Positions 9,494-17,179 of a DNA stretch of 64,000 nt are shown piece after piece (the stretch's first letter is position 1; each line of letters opens with the position of its first letter). Origin of the DNA: an uncultured Spirochaetaceae bacterium. GTDB taxonomy: Bacteria > Spirochaetota > Spirochaetia > Sphaerochaetales > Sphaerochaetaceae. A model generated the notes under the pieces. That model did no database searches. It was not told the DNA's origin and saw only the letters and a program-made list of their open reading frames with translations. The position numbers and the translations under genes are program-made. The stretch is taken from contig CALXYM010000004.1 in NCBI GenBank assembly GCA_944392965.1, forward strand, positions 1 to 64,000, given 5' to 3'.

Positions 9494-10831
9494 TCAATCA
9501 TCAAACCATTGATACTCATAAGGGCCATAAGAGACTCTTATTGAAGAATATCTGTCTCCGTGATGATCGTCATCGTCGTCACCTTCATCTTCACGTAGGA
9601 AACGCTCTCTACCTTCGATGTCCTCTTCTAAATAATCATCATTGATATCAGCAATATCTTCTGATAAAGGAATAGCTGTTATAAGGTCATTACGGAGAGC
9701 TTCATTTTTATAATTCTCTCCAAAATTTGCTATATATCTGTTATTTTCATCAGTAGATGTCTCAGGTTTTTCCGCAACAATAATGTTATTACTTCCTTTA
9801 ATTGTTCCTGACTCATAATCTCGAATAATTGAATGATAATAAGTACTTCCCTCTGTATACGGTACATCAGAATTTGTAAATATGACGTTCTTCTGTGAAG
9901 TAGAGTAGATTTCCTTTATCACTAATCCATTTACTATGTTTCCCGGTTTTTCGAGTCTTCCGACTGAGCAGTTTCTAAACTCTATATCATCATCTCCAAT
10001 CCCCTGATATTGTGAATGATCTAGAACATCAAAATGAATATTTCTAAACTCGATTTCAATTTCTTCAAATTTATTTACTTCAGGAGGATAAATAGATGTG
10101 AAAGTTGTTCTTTCATCACTCAGATTCCAGTTCTCATCGTAGCCCCCGAGCAGTTTCAATTCAATTTCAGTATCATCTTTCCAATATTGTAGTTCTCTGA
10201 AATCAAGAGTTGTGTTTACATCCTTGCTGAACTTGATAGTAAGCTCATCGTCATCATAATCATTTTGATTTGAATTAATAAAATCTATTATCTTTTGGAA
10301 GTTATCATCCTTCTCAAAATATAATCCCCTATCAAAAGTTGGTCTTAAGTACTTAATGTAATCAGGATTGATCGTAATCGTCTGGTTATCACCTTGGATT
10401 GCGTTTTCGATTTCTCTTATTACATCCCACCAGTTATTTGGATTTTCCTCTTTTATCTTTTGACGATTCTCACGAGTAATCTTCCATTCATCAAACACGA
10501 ATCCCTCTTTCGGCTCTACTGAGTAGGTGACAGTGTTTCCAATGACGGGAACATTTGCACCAAATTCAATATCATTGCCGGTTGTGTTTTGATTATCTAC
10601 AGGTGTGAGCTGGTTTGTGATATCAGTTCCATCAATATGGACTGTGCCAGAACCGAATACAATTTCGCTTGATACAGCACGTGCACTTACTTCTACATTT
10701 TGTGACACGGCAGTTCCGATAACCCTTACCTCTGCGGTTGTCTCACGTCCAGGATCCGAACAGGATGTGAATGTGAGAGTGAGGACAATCGCTAAGAAGG
10801 CAAGCAGACAAACTTTTCTGTTTGTAATCAT
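9494..10831 (-). CDS. Surface lipoprotein with internalin-B-like repeat
   Basis: 445 residues. Signal peptide ends in the lipobox TSCS (Cys near residue 24). Residues about 75-115 (FGANVPVIGNTVTYSVEPKEGF, VFDEWKITRE) look like a bacterial beta-repeat (InlB/Flg_new type: sentence-like GYxFxxW). The middle holds many Asp/Asn-rich beta-strand-like segments, perhaps a beta-helix, as in spirochaete right-handed repeat lipoproteins. The C-terminus is strongly acidic (DDDDD) with a short His pair. No enzymatic motif. Likely an outer-surface or periplasmic adhesin-type protein of unknown role. Confidence 0.75.
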   Translation of the reverse strand: MITNRKVCLLAFLAIVLTLTFTSCSDPGRETTAEVRVIGTAVSQNVEVSARAVSSEIVFGSGTVHIDGTDITNQLTPVDNQNTTGNDIEFGANVPVIGNTVTYSVEPKEGFVFDEWKITRENRQKIKEENPNNWWDVIREIENAIQGDNQTITINPDYIKYLRPTFDRGLYFEKDDNFQKIIDFINSNQNDYDDDELTIKFSKDVNTTLDFRELQYWKDDTEIELKLLGGYDENWNLSDERTTFTSIYPPEVNKFEEIEIEFRNIHFDVLDHSQYQGIGDDDIEFRNCSVGRLEKPGNIVNGLVIKEIYSTSQKNVIFTNSDVPYTEGSTYYHSIIRDYESGTIKGSNNIIVAEKPETSTDENNRYIANFGENYKNEALRNDLITAIPLSEDIADINDDYLEEDIEGRERFLREDEGDDDDDHHGDRYSSIRVSYGPYEYQWFDD

Positions 10832-10878
10832 AGTGTGTTCTCCCTGAGAGTTTTGAGCAACAGTACTCTCTTAGAGAC

Positions 10879-10907
10879 TGTATATCATGGATTTTTAAAG
10901 CAAGCAA
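10879..10907 (-). promoter_or_regulatory. Promoter of the surface lipoprotein gene
   Basis: Minus strand: TTGCTT (10907-10902), 17-nt spacer, TATACA (10884-10879), about 48 nt upstream of the lipoprotein ATG. Confidence 0.5.
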
Positions 10908-10943
10908 AGTTTTTTTTAACTAAGTATGACAAAACAAAATATG

Positions 10944-10991
10944 AAAAAACATTGTGCTGTAATAAGAACATTTTATATCTATTTACAGCAC
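10944..10991 (-). terminator. Terminator of the aldo/keto reductase gene
   Basis: Perfect 9-bp stem GTGCTGTAA / TTACAGCAC with a 20-nt loop; on the minus strand it is followed by AATG and six T residues. Confidence 0.6.
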
Positions 10992-11050
10992 CATTAAATA
11001 TTTTGTAGAGCTAGTCAGGACATCAGAAGTTTTTTCCTCTTCAGTCTGTT

Positions 11051-12013
11051 TTATAGCGCACCTACGACCTTATGAGGAAGATAAGGATCTTCAAGATATG
11101 TCACATCCTCATCTGTGAGTTTCACGCCAAAAGCCCTCACCGCGTCTTCCAGATATTTCTCTTTCGTAGCTCCGATTATCGGGGAGGATATCCCCTTCTT
11201 CCAGTGCCATGCGAATGCGATATCCGTCATCGATACCCCGTAACGCTCACTTAATTCCTTCACTCTATCGATTATCGGCTGGTCGATGTCCCTAGTAGCG
11301 TCATACTTTCCTACTGCTACCTTATCCTCTCTGTTACGCTTGCTCTCATAGTTCCTGTCAACTCTTGAGAGTCTTCCCGCAGCAAGAGGACTGTACGGTG
11401 TAAGGGAGACACCCATCTCCTTGCAGATCGGAATAAGCTCCCTCTCATCCTCTCTATAGATGAGGTTGTAATGGTTCTGCATGCTTGAAAAAGGTGTCAG
11501 GTTGTTATCCCTTGCAACCAACTGCATTTTAAAGAACTGGTAACCATACATCGCGGAGGCTCCAAGAGCCCTCACTTTTCCCTTTTTAACAAGGGAATCG
11601 AGGGCCTCCATCGTCTCCTCTATAGGCGTCGTATAATCGAAGCGGTGAGTGATGTAAAGATCAACGTAATCCGTCCCCAGTCTTTTCAGTGATAGGTCTA
11701 TCTCCCTGTTTATTGCCTCTTTTGATAAGTGCCCCTCGTTAAAATAGACTTTTGTTGCTATTACGACATCCTCCCTTCTTGCATATTTCCTGAGAGCTTT
11801 TCCTAAATACTCCTCACTAGTCCCATGTGCATAGGTATTGGCAGTATCGAAGAAGTTATATCCAAGCTCCAACGCCTTTTTAACCATGGCATCAGTCTCT
11901 GCCTCCCCAAGAGTCCATGTGTGGAAGTCTTCACTTGGTTTTCCGAAGCTCATTGCCCCTACGCAGAGTTTTGAAATCGTTATATCCGTTTTTCCAAGTT
12001 TGGTATATTCCAT
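11051..12013 (-). CDS. Aldo/keto reductase
   Basis: NADPH-dependent oxidoreductase of the AKR superfamily, 320 residues, TIM barrel. The catalytic tetrad is visible as Asp56, Tyr61, Lys88 and His123 (FFDTANTYAHGTSEEYLGKAL, IATKVYF, LYITHRFD). It resembles the YajO/YghZ-like group acting on small aldehydes; the substrate cannot be read from sequence. AGAGGTG lies before the ATG, and a CTTCTA/TAGAAG inverted repeat sits directly upstream. Confidence 0.92.
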   Translation of the reverse strand: MEYTKLGKTDITISKLCVGAMSFGKPSEDFHTWTLGEAETDAMVKKALELGYNFFDTANTYAHGTSEEYLGKALRKYARREDVVIATKVYFNEGHLSKEAINREIDLSLKRLGTDYVDLYITHRFDYTTPIEETMEALDSLVKKGKVRALGASAMYGYQFFKMQLVARDNNLTPFSSMQNHYNLIYREDERELIPICKEMGVSLTPYSPLAAGRLSRVDRNYESKRNREDKVAVGKYDATRDIDQPIIDRVKELSERYGVSMTDIAFAWHWKKGISSPIIGATKEKYLEDAVRAFGVKLTDEDVTYLEDPYLPHKVVGAL

Positions 12014-12022
12014 ATAACACCT

Positions 12023-12040
12023 CTTCTACTAGAATAGAAG
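12023..12040. promoter_or_regulatory. Inverted repeat upstream of the aldo/keto reductase
   Basis: CTTCTA - CTAGAA - TAGAAG, 10 nt upstream of the start codon. It could be an operator or a small leader hairpin beside the ribosome site. Confidence 0.3.
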
Positions 12041-12211
12041 ATGAAGTCAGCTTTAAGTCAATAAGTTGAATATTTTTAGTTATTATTTTATCGATAAGGA
12101 ATTATTTTTATCAAATAAAGGTAGGAAAACTGCAATCTTTGAACTCCAAGTTTTCTTTTCAACGAGTTTTCATAGTGGTAAAGTAATACAAGTAAACATG
12201 AGGAGGAACTA

Positions 12212-13432
12212 ATGGTACACGTCATAGAAGAGGCTAATCGCTGCCTACAATGCAAGAAACCTTTGTGCATGACAGGATGTCCGATATCTACGGAAATCCC
12301 ACACATGATAAAACTCTTTAAGGAAGGAAAACTAAAAGAAGCGGGACAGATGCTTTTTGATAACAATCCGCTCTCAGTAGTCTGTTCTCTCGTATGCGAT
12401 CATAAGAAACAGTGTGAAGGGCACTGCGTACTTGCGAAACGAGGACAGGGGATACACATATCAAGCATAGAAAACTACATCTCAGATGCAGCTCTGGACA
12501 CGATGGAAATTCCTCTGGCAGAAAAAAATGGAAAGATGGTTGCTGTCATCGGAGCCGGTCCTGCAGGTATAACGATAGCAATAGAGATGAGGAAAAAAGG
12601 ATATGACGTCACCATATTCGACTCCCGTGACAAGATTGGAGGTGTGCTGCAGTATGGAATTCCCGATTTCAGGCTTCCAAAGACCATCCTTGCACGCTAT
12701 ACCAAAAAACTGCTCTCTCTCGGGATAAAGATACGTCCTAATACGACGATCGGAGGGGCGCTCGTAATTGATGACCTTTTCAGAGACGGCTATAAGGCGA
12801 TCTTCATCGGAACGGGAGTATGGAGACCTAAGAAGCTCGGAGTACCTGGTGAGAGCCTGGGAAATGTACATTTTGCAATCGACTTCCTTGTGAACCCCAG
12901 TGCTTATGCTCTCGGAGAGGATATCGCAATCATAGGAGCGGGAAACACTGCGATGGATGTTGCAAGGACGATTCTCAGAAGCGGACACCACAATGTCACC
13001 ATTTATGCAAGAAGGAACAGAATCGATGCCTCTGAGGAGGAAAAAGACTATGCTGCCCTTGACGGAGCATCTTTTGAATACTGCATGAAAGTTGACCACA
13101 TAACACCCGATGGTCCCGTATTCAGAAAGAACATAGTCGATGAGGAGGGAAACATCATAGGTGAGAGCGAGGAGCTTTATCCTGTACATGCGGATAATAC
13201 TTTCATCGCAATTAGCCAGGGACCTAAATCAAAGCTGGTGGATACCACGGAAGGATTAAAGCCATCCAAGAATGGGCTACTGCTCACGAATGAAAAGGGA
13301 GAGACTACACATCCGGGTATCTTCGCAGCAGGAGATGTTGTCCTAGGCGCAAAGACCGTCGTAGAAGCGGTAAGCTACGCGAAGAAGGTAGCTGAGAACA
13401 TGGATGAGTACATCAAGGGTCTTGATCAATAG
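12212..13432 (+). CDS. GltD-like NAD(P)-dependent iron-sulfur flavoprotein
   Basis: 406 residues, homologous to the glutamate synthase small subunit. Two Cys clusters (Cys11/14/19/23 and Cys58/62/68/72) fit the two N-terminal [4Fe-4S] sites. FAD binding GAGPAG follows near residue 112 and the second nucleotide site GAGNTAMD near 246; AAGDVV near the C-terminus is typical. No gltB large subunit is adjacent, so it may serve as an NADPH-dependent electron-transfer subunit for another partner, as in the stand-alone GltA-type proteins of anaerobes. GGAGGAA precedes the ATG. It overlaps the end of tag by 20 nt (convergent). Confidence 0.88.
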   Translation: MVHVIEEANRCLQCKKPLCMTGCPISTEIPHMIKLFKEGKLKEAGQMLFDNNPLSVVCSLVCDHKKQCEGHCVLAKRGQGIHISSIENYISDAALDTMEIPLAEKNGKMVAVIGAGPAGITIAIEMRKKGYDVTIFDSRDKIGGVLQYGIPDFRLPKTILARYTKKLLSLGIKIRPNTTIGGALVIDDLFRDGYKAIFIGTGVWRPKKLGVPGESLGNVHFAIDFLVNPSAYALGEDIAIIGAGNTAMDVARTILRSGHHNVTIYARRNRIDASEEEKDYAALDGASFEYCMKVDHITPDGPVFRKNIVDEEGNIIGESEELYPVHADNTFIAISQGPKSKLVDTTEGLKPSKNGLLLTNEKGETTHPGIFAAGDVVLGAKTVVEAVSYAKKVAENMDEYIKGLDQ

Positions 13433-13997
13433 ATTTTCCTCTCTGGCGGTAGCGGAAGCAATAATCGTAATGATCATTGATTATCCCTACCGCTTGAAGA
13501 TAGGAGTAGACCGTCACAGGTCCAAGAAAGCAGAATCCCCTACTCTTTAAATCATTACTTACCCTCTCAGAGAGTTCATTTTTCGCAACAGTGACACTTC
13601 CATCCGCATGTCCGGGATACTCCATGATTTTTCCATCCGAGAAACCCCATATATAAGAGGAGAAGGAGCCGTATTCTGCCTTTATGGAAAGAAAAGCGCG
13701 AGCATTTCTTATCACTGCCAATATCTTACGCCGTGATCTTATCATGCCGTCAGTACTCATGATTCTCTCCACATCCTCATCTTTGAAAGAAGCAACCTTT
13801 TCAGGATCGAAACCGAGAAACGCGGAGTTAAGCACCTCCCTCTTTTTAAGTACAGTCATCCAGCTCAAACCGCACTGCATGACCTCAAGAGAGAGGCTCT
13901 CGAAATGTTTCACATCATCGAATAATGGAACACCCCATTCCTTATCATGGTAGTCGGCTAAAAGAGAATCGGAATCCGCCCATTTACATCTAAGCAT
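13413..13997 (-). CDS. tag: DNA-3-methyladenine glycosylase I
   Basis: Excises 3-methyladenine from alkylated DNA. 194 residues, usual length. The zinc site of the family (Cys4, His17, His176, Cys180) is intact: MLRCKWA, DYHDKEWGVP and INDHYDYC. The aromatic base-binding region LEVMQCGLSWMTVLKKRE is present. Convergent with the GltD-like gene. Confidence 0.95.
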   Translation of the reverse strand: MLRCKWADSDSLLADYHDKEWGVPLFDDVKHFESLSLEVMQCGLSWMTVLKKREVLNSAFLGFDPEKVASFKDEDVERIMSTDGMIRSRRKILAVIRNARAFLSIKAEYGSFSSYIWGFSDGKIMEYPGHADGSVTVAKNELSERVSNDLKSRGFCFLGPVTVYSYLQAVGIINDHYDYCFRYRQRGKSIDQDP

Positions 13998-14006
13998 AAT
14001 TAATAA

Positions 14007-14028
14007 GGGAGCGTGAAATCACGCTCCC
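14007..14028 (-). terminator. Hairpin between tag and the cytidylate-kinase-like gene
   Basis: Ten-base perfect inverted repeat GGGAGCGTGA / TCACGCTCCC with a two-base centre, 9 nt downstream of the minus-strand gene at 14037. The following TTATTAATT is a weak U tract, so termination is likely but not certain. Confidence 0.55.
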
Positions 14029-14036
14029 CTCTCCTT

Positions 14037-14618
14037 TTATTCCCCTTTTGCGAAATGGACGATGGAATCCACAACCGCTTCGATTCCGAGATCCGTGGAG
14101 TATACGAGATCATAGATATCACTTGAACCCCACTTTCTTCCCGTATAGTGATTATAATAGTTTGCTCTCTGCTTATCGAGCTTGGTTAGGTATTTCTTAT
14201 AATCCTTTTCTATTTCATGGTAGGTGTCCCTTACCCTCTCGATCCTCTCCTCCATCGGAGCATGGATGAAAACGTGAAGGACATCCGTCCTCTCTCTGAG
14301 AACATAGTCCGCACAGCGCCCGACGATAACGCATGGTCCTTTGTCACTGACTTCTTTTATGACCTTCGACTGCGCAATATAAAGCTGATCCTCCAGAGGA
14401 AGATTCCTGCTGTCAATATACATGCCATAGAAGAACGACTGAATTCTTCTCATGTCCGTATCTTTAATATACTCCTCAGCAAAACCGCTCTCTTTTGCAA
14501 TAAGCTGAATCAGGAGCTTATCATAAAGAGGGATATCAAGTTTCTTTGCGACCATCTCTGCAACAGTTCTTCCTCCTGAACCGTGCTGTCGCCCTATTGT
14601 TATAACTGGATATCTCAT
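14037..14618 (-). CDS. Cytidylate kinase-like protein
   Basis: 193 residues of the cytidylate_kin2 (AAK6-like) P-loop family. The nucleotide site is ITIGRQHGSGGRTVAEMVA near residues 6-24, followed by CVIVGRCADYVLRER and the Arg-containing lid region (IERVRDTYHEIEKDYKKY). These proteins are predicted to phosphorylate a nucleotide or another small substrate; the true substrate is not established. GGAGG precedes the ATG. Confidence 0.85.
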   Translation of the reverse strand: MRYPVITIGRQHGSGGRTVAEMVAKKLDIPLYDKLLIQLIAKESGFAEEYIKDTDMRRIQSFFYGMYIDSRNLPLEDQLYIAQSKVIKEVSDKGPCVIVGRCADYVLRERTDVLHVFIHAPMEERIERVRDTYHEIEKDYKKYLTKLDKQRANYYNHYTGRKWGSSDIYDLVYSTDLGIEAVVDSIVHFAKGE

Positions 14619-14734
14619 AGCAACCTCCTTCTATCTGATTATATTTTACCCCTCGAGTAAGCAAAAAACAAATTATTTTTACCCGTTTTAGACTATGGCA
14701 TCTCGGAAACTTCACTTTTGCATGATGAAAAGAC

Positions 14735-14781
14735 AAAAATAAACCCGTCCAGAAGGTCAAAAGATCCATAGAGAACGGGTT
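14735..14781 (-). terminator. Ferritin gene terminator
   Basis: Minus-strand stem AACCCGT / ACGGGTT around a 29-nt loop, followed by TATTTTT, just downstream of the ferritin gene. Confidence 0.6.
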
Positions 14782-14798
14782 GAATAAGAAAAATTGTT

Positions 14799-15308
14799 TT
14801 ATGCGTTCAAACTCGCCGGGGTGTATGTACGGGCTTTGAGCTCACTGTTAAGCATATATAGTCCCTTGCTATCCCCGCCGAAGAGCTTCATCTTCTGAAT
14901 CAGGTCAGAGGCATTCTTCTCCTCCTCACCCTGTTCTTTTACAAACCAGTCGAGGAACTGCATTGCACGGTAGTCCTTCGCTTCGGCTGCTGCTGCGTAG
15001 ATGTTGTTTATCAAAGAAGTGACGAACTTCTCATGAGCCTGAGCAAGGCTGAGAGGAGCAGAGTTATCCTTGATTTCCACATCAGGGGCCTTGATCGCTT
15101 CAAATGCTATCTCTTCCCCATTGTCCATCAGATACTGATAGAACATCATCGCATGATCCCTCTCCTCCTGAGCCTGTACGCGATACCAGTTCTCAAAACC
15201 GTCAAGACCGACAGAACCGTAATAGGCTGAGAATTTTAAATAGAGATAAGCAGAATAGAACTCATGATTGACCTGCTCTCTTAATAACTGTGCTAATTTC
15301 GCATCCAT
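14799..15308 (-). CDS. ftnA: Non-haem ferritin
   Basis: Iron-storage protein that forms a 24-mer shell and oxidises Fe(II). 169 residues, the size of bacterial FtnA. Ferroxidase ligands are seen as Glu16, Glu49 and His52 (EQVNHEFYSAYLYLKFSAYY, AQEERDHAMMFYQYL), with the second-site Glu/Gln in FVKEQGEEEKNA. GGAGG precedes the start. A TTGACA -35 and a possible Fur/PerR-type box lie upstream, so iron or peroxide control is plausible. Confidence 0.95.
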   Translation of the reverse strand: MDAKLAQLLREQVNHEFYSAYLYLKFSAYYGSVGLDGFENWYRVQAQEERDHAMMFYQYLMDNGEEIAFEAIKAPDVEIKDNSAPLSLAQAHEKFVTSLINNIYAAAAEAKDYRAMQFLDWFVKEQGEEEKNASDLIQKMKLFGGDSKGLYMLNSELKARTYTPASLNA

Positions 15309-15327
15309 GGATAACCTCCTTAGTTAT

Positions 15328-15342
15328 CAGTAATAATTACTA
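15328..15342 (-). promoter_or_regulatory. Possible Fur/PerR-type operator of the ferritin gene
   Basis: Minus strand TAGTAAT-T-ATTACTG, a 7-1-7 inverted repeat with six of seven positions symmetric and the AAT-N-ATT core of PerR/Fur boxes. It lies 20 nt before the ferritin ATG and just downstream of a TTGACA (15377-15372). The -10 in between (TACTTA) is weak. Confidence 0.4.
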
Positions 15343-15529
15343 TTAAAATAAGTAATATCGACATTCTCTTTTGTCAAGGAAAAGAGAATCGGGTAATGAT
15401 CTAAAAAGAAGTATAAATGGACTATAATAAATACTTATTTATCGATAAATTTTTATAAATTACTATAGCAAAAAGATTTATTTGTGATTTCAAAAATAGC
15501 ATGATACACTTAGCAAAAAGGAGGGAATG

Positions 15530-16117
15530 ATGATAGAAGCTATTTACGACACAAATGCAAGGGAATTTATTGAAAGCTGGCTGAGTGCGGACATGCATGA
15601 TCAGTACAAGGCATTTGAAGCCCTTGTTCCCGCGGGATCAAAACTCCTGGACGGAGGATGCGGCAGTGGCCGTGACAGCCTCTATTTCCTACAGAAGGGA
15701 TATACCGTGGAGGCTTTTGATCCATCTGATGAGATGATCAAGTATGCCAGCGAGTTCACAGGGCTGAAAGTGAAAAAGATGAAATGGGAGGATCTGGATG
15801 CGAAGGAGGCCTATGACGCAATATGGGCAAGTGCGTCGCTGTACCATGTAGCTCGACCGGATATGGCACCAACATTCACACGCATAGCAGCTGCTCTTAA
15901 AAGCAAGGGAATCCTCTTTGCTTCTTTCCGCGATAAAGAGAACGACTTTACAGACAGCGAGGGAAGGGTTCTCACATCTTTTAACAAGGATACCCTCACA
16001 GCCTTCCTCTCAACCCTCGGCTTATTCGACATCGTAAGCCTGACAGAGAGAAAAGATTCAAGAAAGAACAAGCAGGACGAGGTATGGCTCTTCGCGATGC
16101 TCAGGAAGAAACTCTAA
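15530..16117 (+). CDS. Class I SAM-dependent methyltransferase
   Basis: 195 residues. Motif I is LLDGGCGSGRDSLYF near residue 41, followed by the acidic FDPSDEM at the end of strand 2 and DAIWASASLYHV, as in small TehB/UbiE-like methyltransferases. The substrate is not recognisable. Two ATGs stand in tandem; the second (15530) is better spaced from AAGGAGG than the first (15527). Converges on azlD with a 4-nt overlap. Confidence 0.85.
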   Translation: MIEAIYDTNAREFIESWLSADMHDQYKAFEALVPAGSKLLDGGCGSGRDSLYFLQKGYTVEAFDPSDEMIKYASEFTGLKVKKMKWEDLDAKEAYDAIWASASLYHVARPDMAPTFTRIAAALKSKGILFASFRDKENDFTDSEGRVLTSFNKDTLTAFLSTLGLFDIVSLTERKDSRKNKQDEVWLFAMLRKKL

Positions 16118-16413
16118 AGAGCCAAAAGTAAAAGCGTGGCAATAAGCCCCAGGACGATAGCCACTATCATGGAAGAGCGCTTAAATCCTGCAATGAAAGC
16201 TATTACGACTCCCCCTAACCCAGCATACCATTGAGAACCGAAATCGGTAAGGGCAAGGGGGAATATTAATGACCCGAGAGCTGCCGTAGGAAGGAGGAGC
16301 ATCGCCTTTTTCACCGGACGGGGAAGCCTGTCAAGAGCACTGATGAACTGGGGGATTATCCTGGAGGCCATCGTCACAAGTGAGCAGAGAAGTATTAAAA
16401 GGATTTTATTCAT
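16114..16413 (-). CDS. azlD: Branched-chain amino acid transport protein AzlD
   Basis: Small membrane subunit of the AzlCD exporter, 99 residues with about four hydrophobic segments and the family core TMASRIIPQFISALDRLPRPVKKAM. The ATG at 16413 overlaps the azlC end by 8 nt and has AGGAGGT upstream inside azlC; the longer open frame has no such site. Together with AzlC it probably exports branched-chain amino acids or analogues, which fits the leucine operon at the window start. Confidence 0.9.
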   Translation of the reverse strand: MNKILLILLCSLVTMASRIIPQFISALDRLPRPVKKAMLLLPTAALGSLIFPLALTDFGSQWYAGLGGVVIAFIAGFKRSSMIVAIVLGLIATLLLLAL

Positions 16414-17107
16414 TATCGAATACCTCCTCATCTGAATAGATAAAACATGCGAAAACAACGACTATGAGCATGCTCATGATGAAACTCAGACCAGTTGAAA
16501 GCCCCATGCCTAGAATAAACAGGCTGTTCAATACAGCAGAAAGGCCAACGACCGCAACGGCCTTGACGTTCCGGCTCACCTCATTTCCAAATAGGGATGA
16601 GAACATCGCATATATCGTGATCACCGCTGCACTTTGAACTATCTCAGGAAGGATGTTTCCAACCAGAAATCCAACTGCGGTCCCACTCACCCAGCCAAGA
16701 TAGCAGGTTGCCATCAGGGGAATAAGATAGCTGTAACTCAGCTTCTCCCCCTTAAAGGAAGCCACTGCAAATGCCTCATCTACCGTCCCTGCCCCGACGA
16801 AGATACGTCCGATAACGCTTTTTTTATCCTCAAGCCGTGCACTTAAGCTCGCACTCATGAAGATATAACGTGCGTTTATAAAGAATACGGAAAGCACGAT
16901 CTCCAACATGAACGCACCACCGTTATAAAGATTCATCATCAAAAACTGCCCACTGCCTGCAAAATTCGTGATGCTGGTAAGAACCCCCTCAACGAACGAA
17001 AATCCGCTCGAACGTGTCAGAAGTCCGAATGCGAGTGCAGTCGTAAAATATCCTAGAAAGATGGGAAGGCCGTCATGGATTCCCTCTCTTATCGCTCTCT
17101 TATTCAT
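16406..17107 (-). CDS. azlC: Branched-chain amino acid permease AzlC
   Basis: Large membrane subunit of AzlCD, 233 residues with several hydrophobic helices. Family features: GLPIFLGYFTTALAFGLL near the N-terminus, TNFAGSGQFLMMNL and FFINARYIFMSASL. The ATG at 17107 is taken as start; a TTG two codons upstream is possible and neither has a good ribosome site. Divergent from the ABC-F gene. Confidence 0.9.
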   Translation of the reverse strand: MNKRAIREGIHDGLPIFLGYFTTALAFGLLTRSSGFSFVEGVLTSITNFAGSGQFLMMNLYNGGAFMLEIVLSVFFINARYIFMSASLSARLEDKKSVIGRIFVGAGTVDEAFAVASFKGEKLSYSYLIPLMATCYLGWVSGTAVGFLVGNILPEIVQSAAVITIYAMFSSLFGNEVSRNVKAVAVVGLSAVLNSLFILGMGLSTGLSFIMSMLIVVVFACFIYSDEEVFDNE

Positions 17108-17179
17108 AGCCAAGGCCTATATTAGGCAAATACTTAAACCTCTTCAAGGCTGTGGACGAAAGAAAAACAACTATCTACA

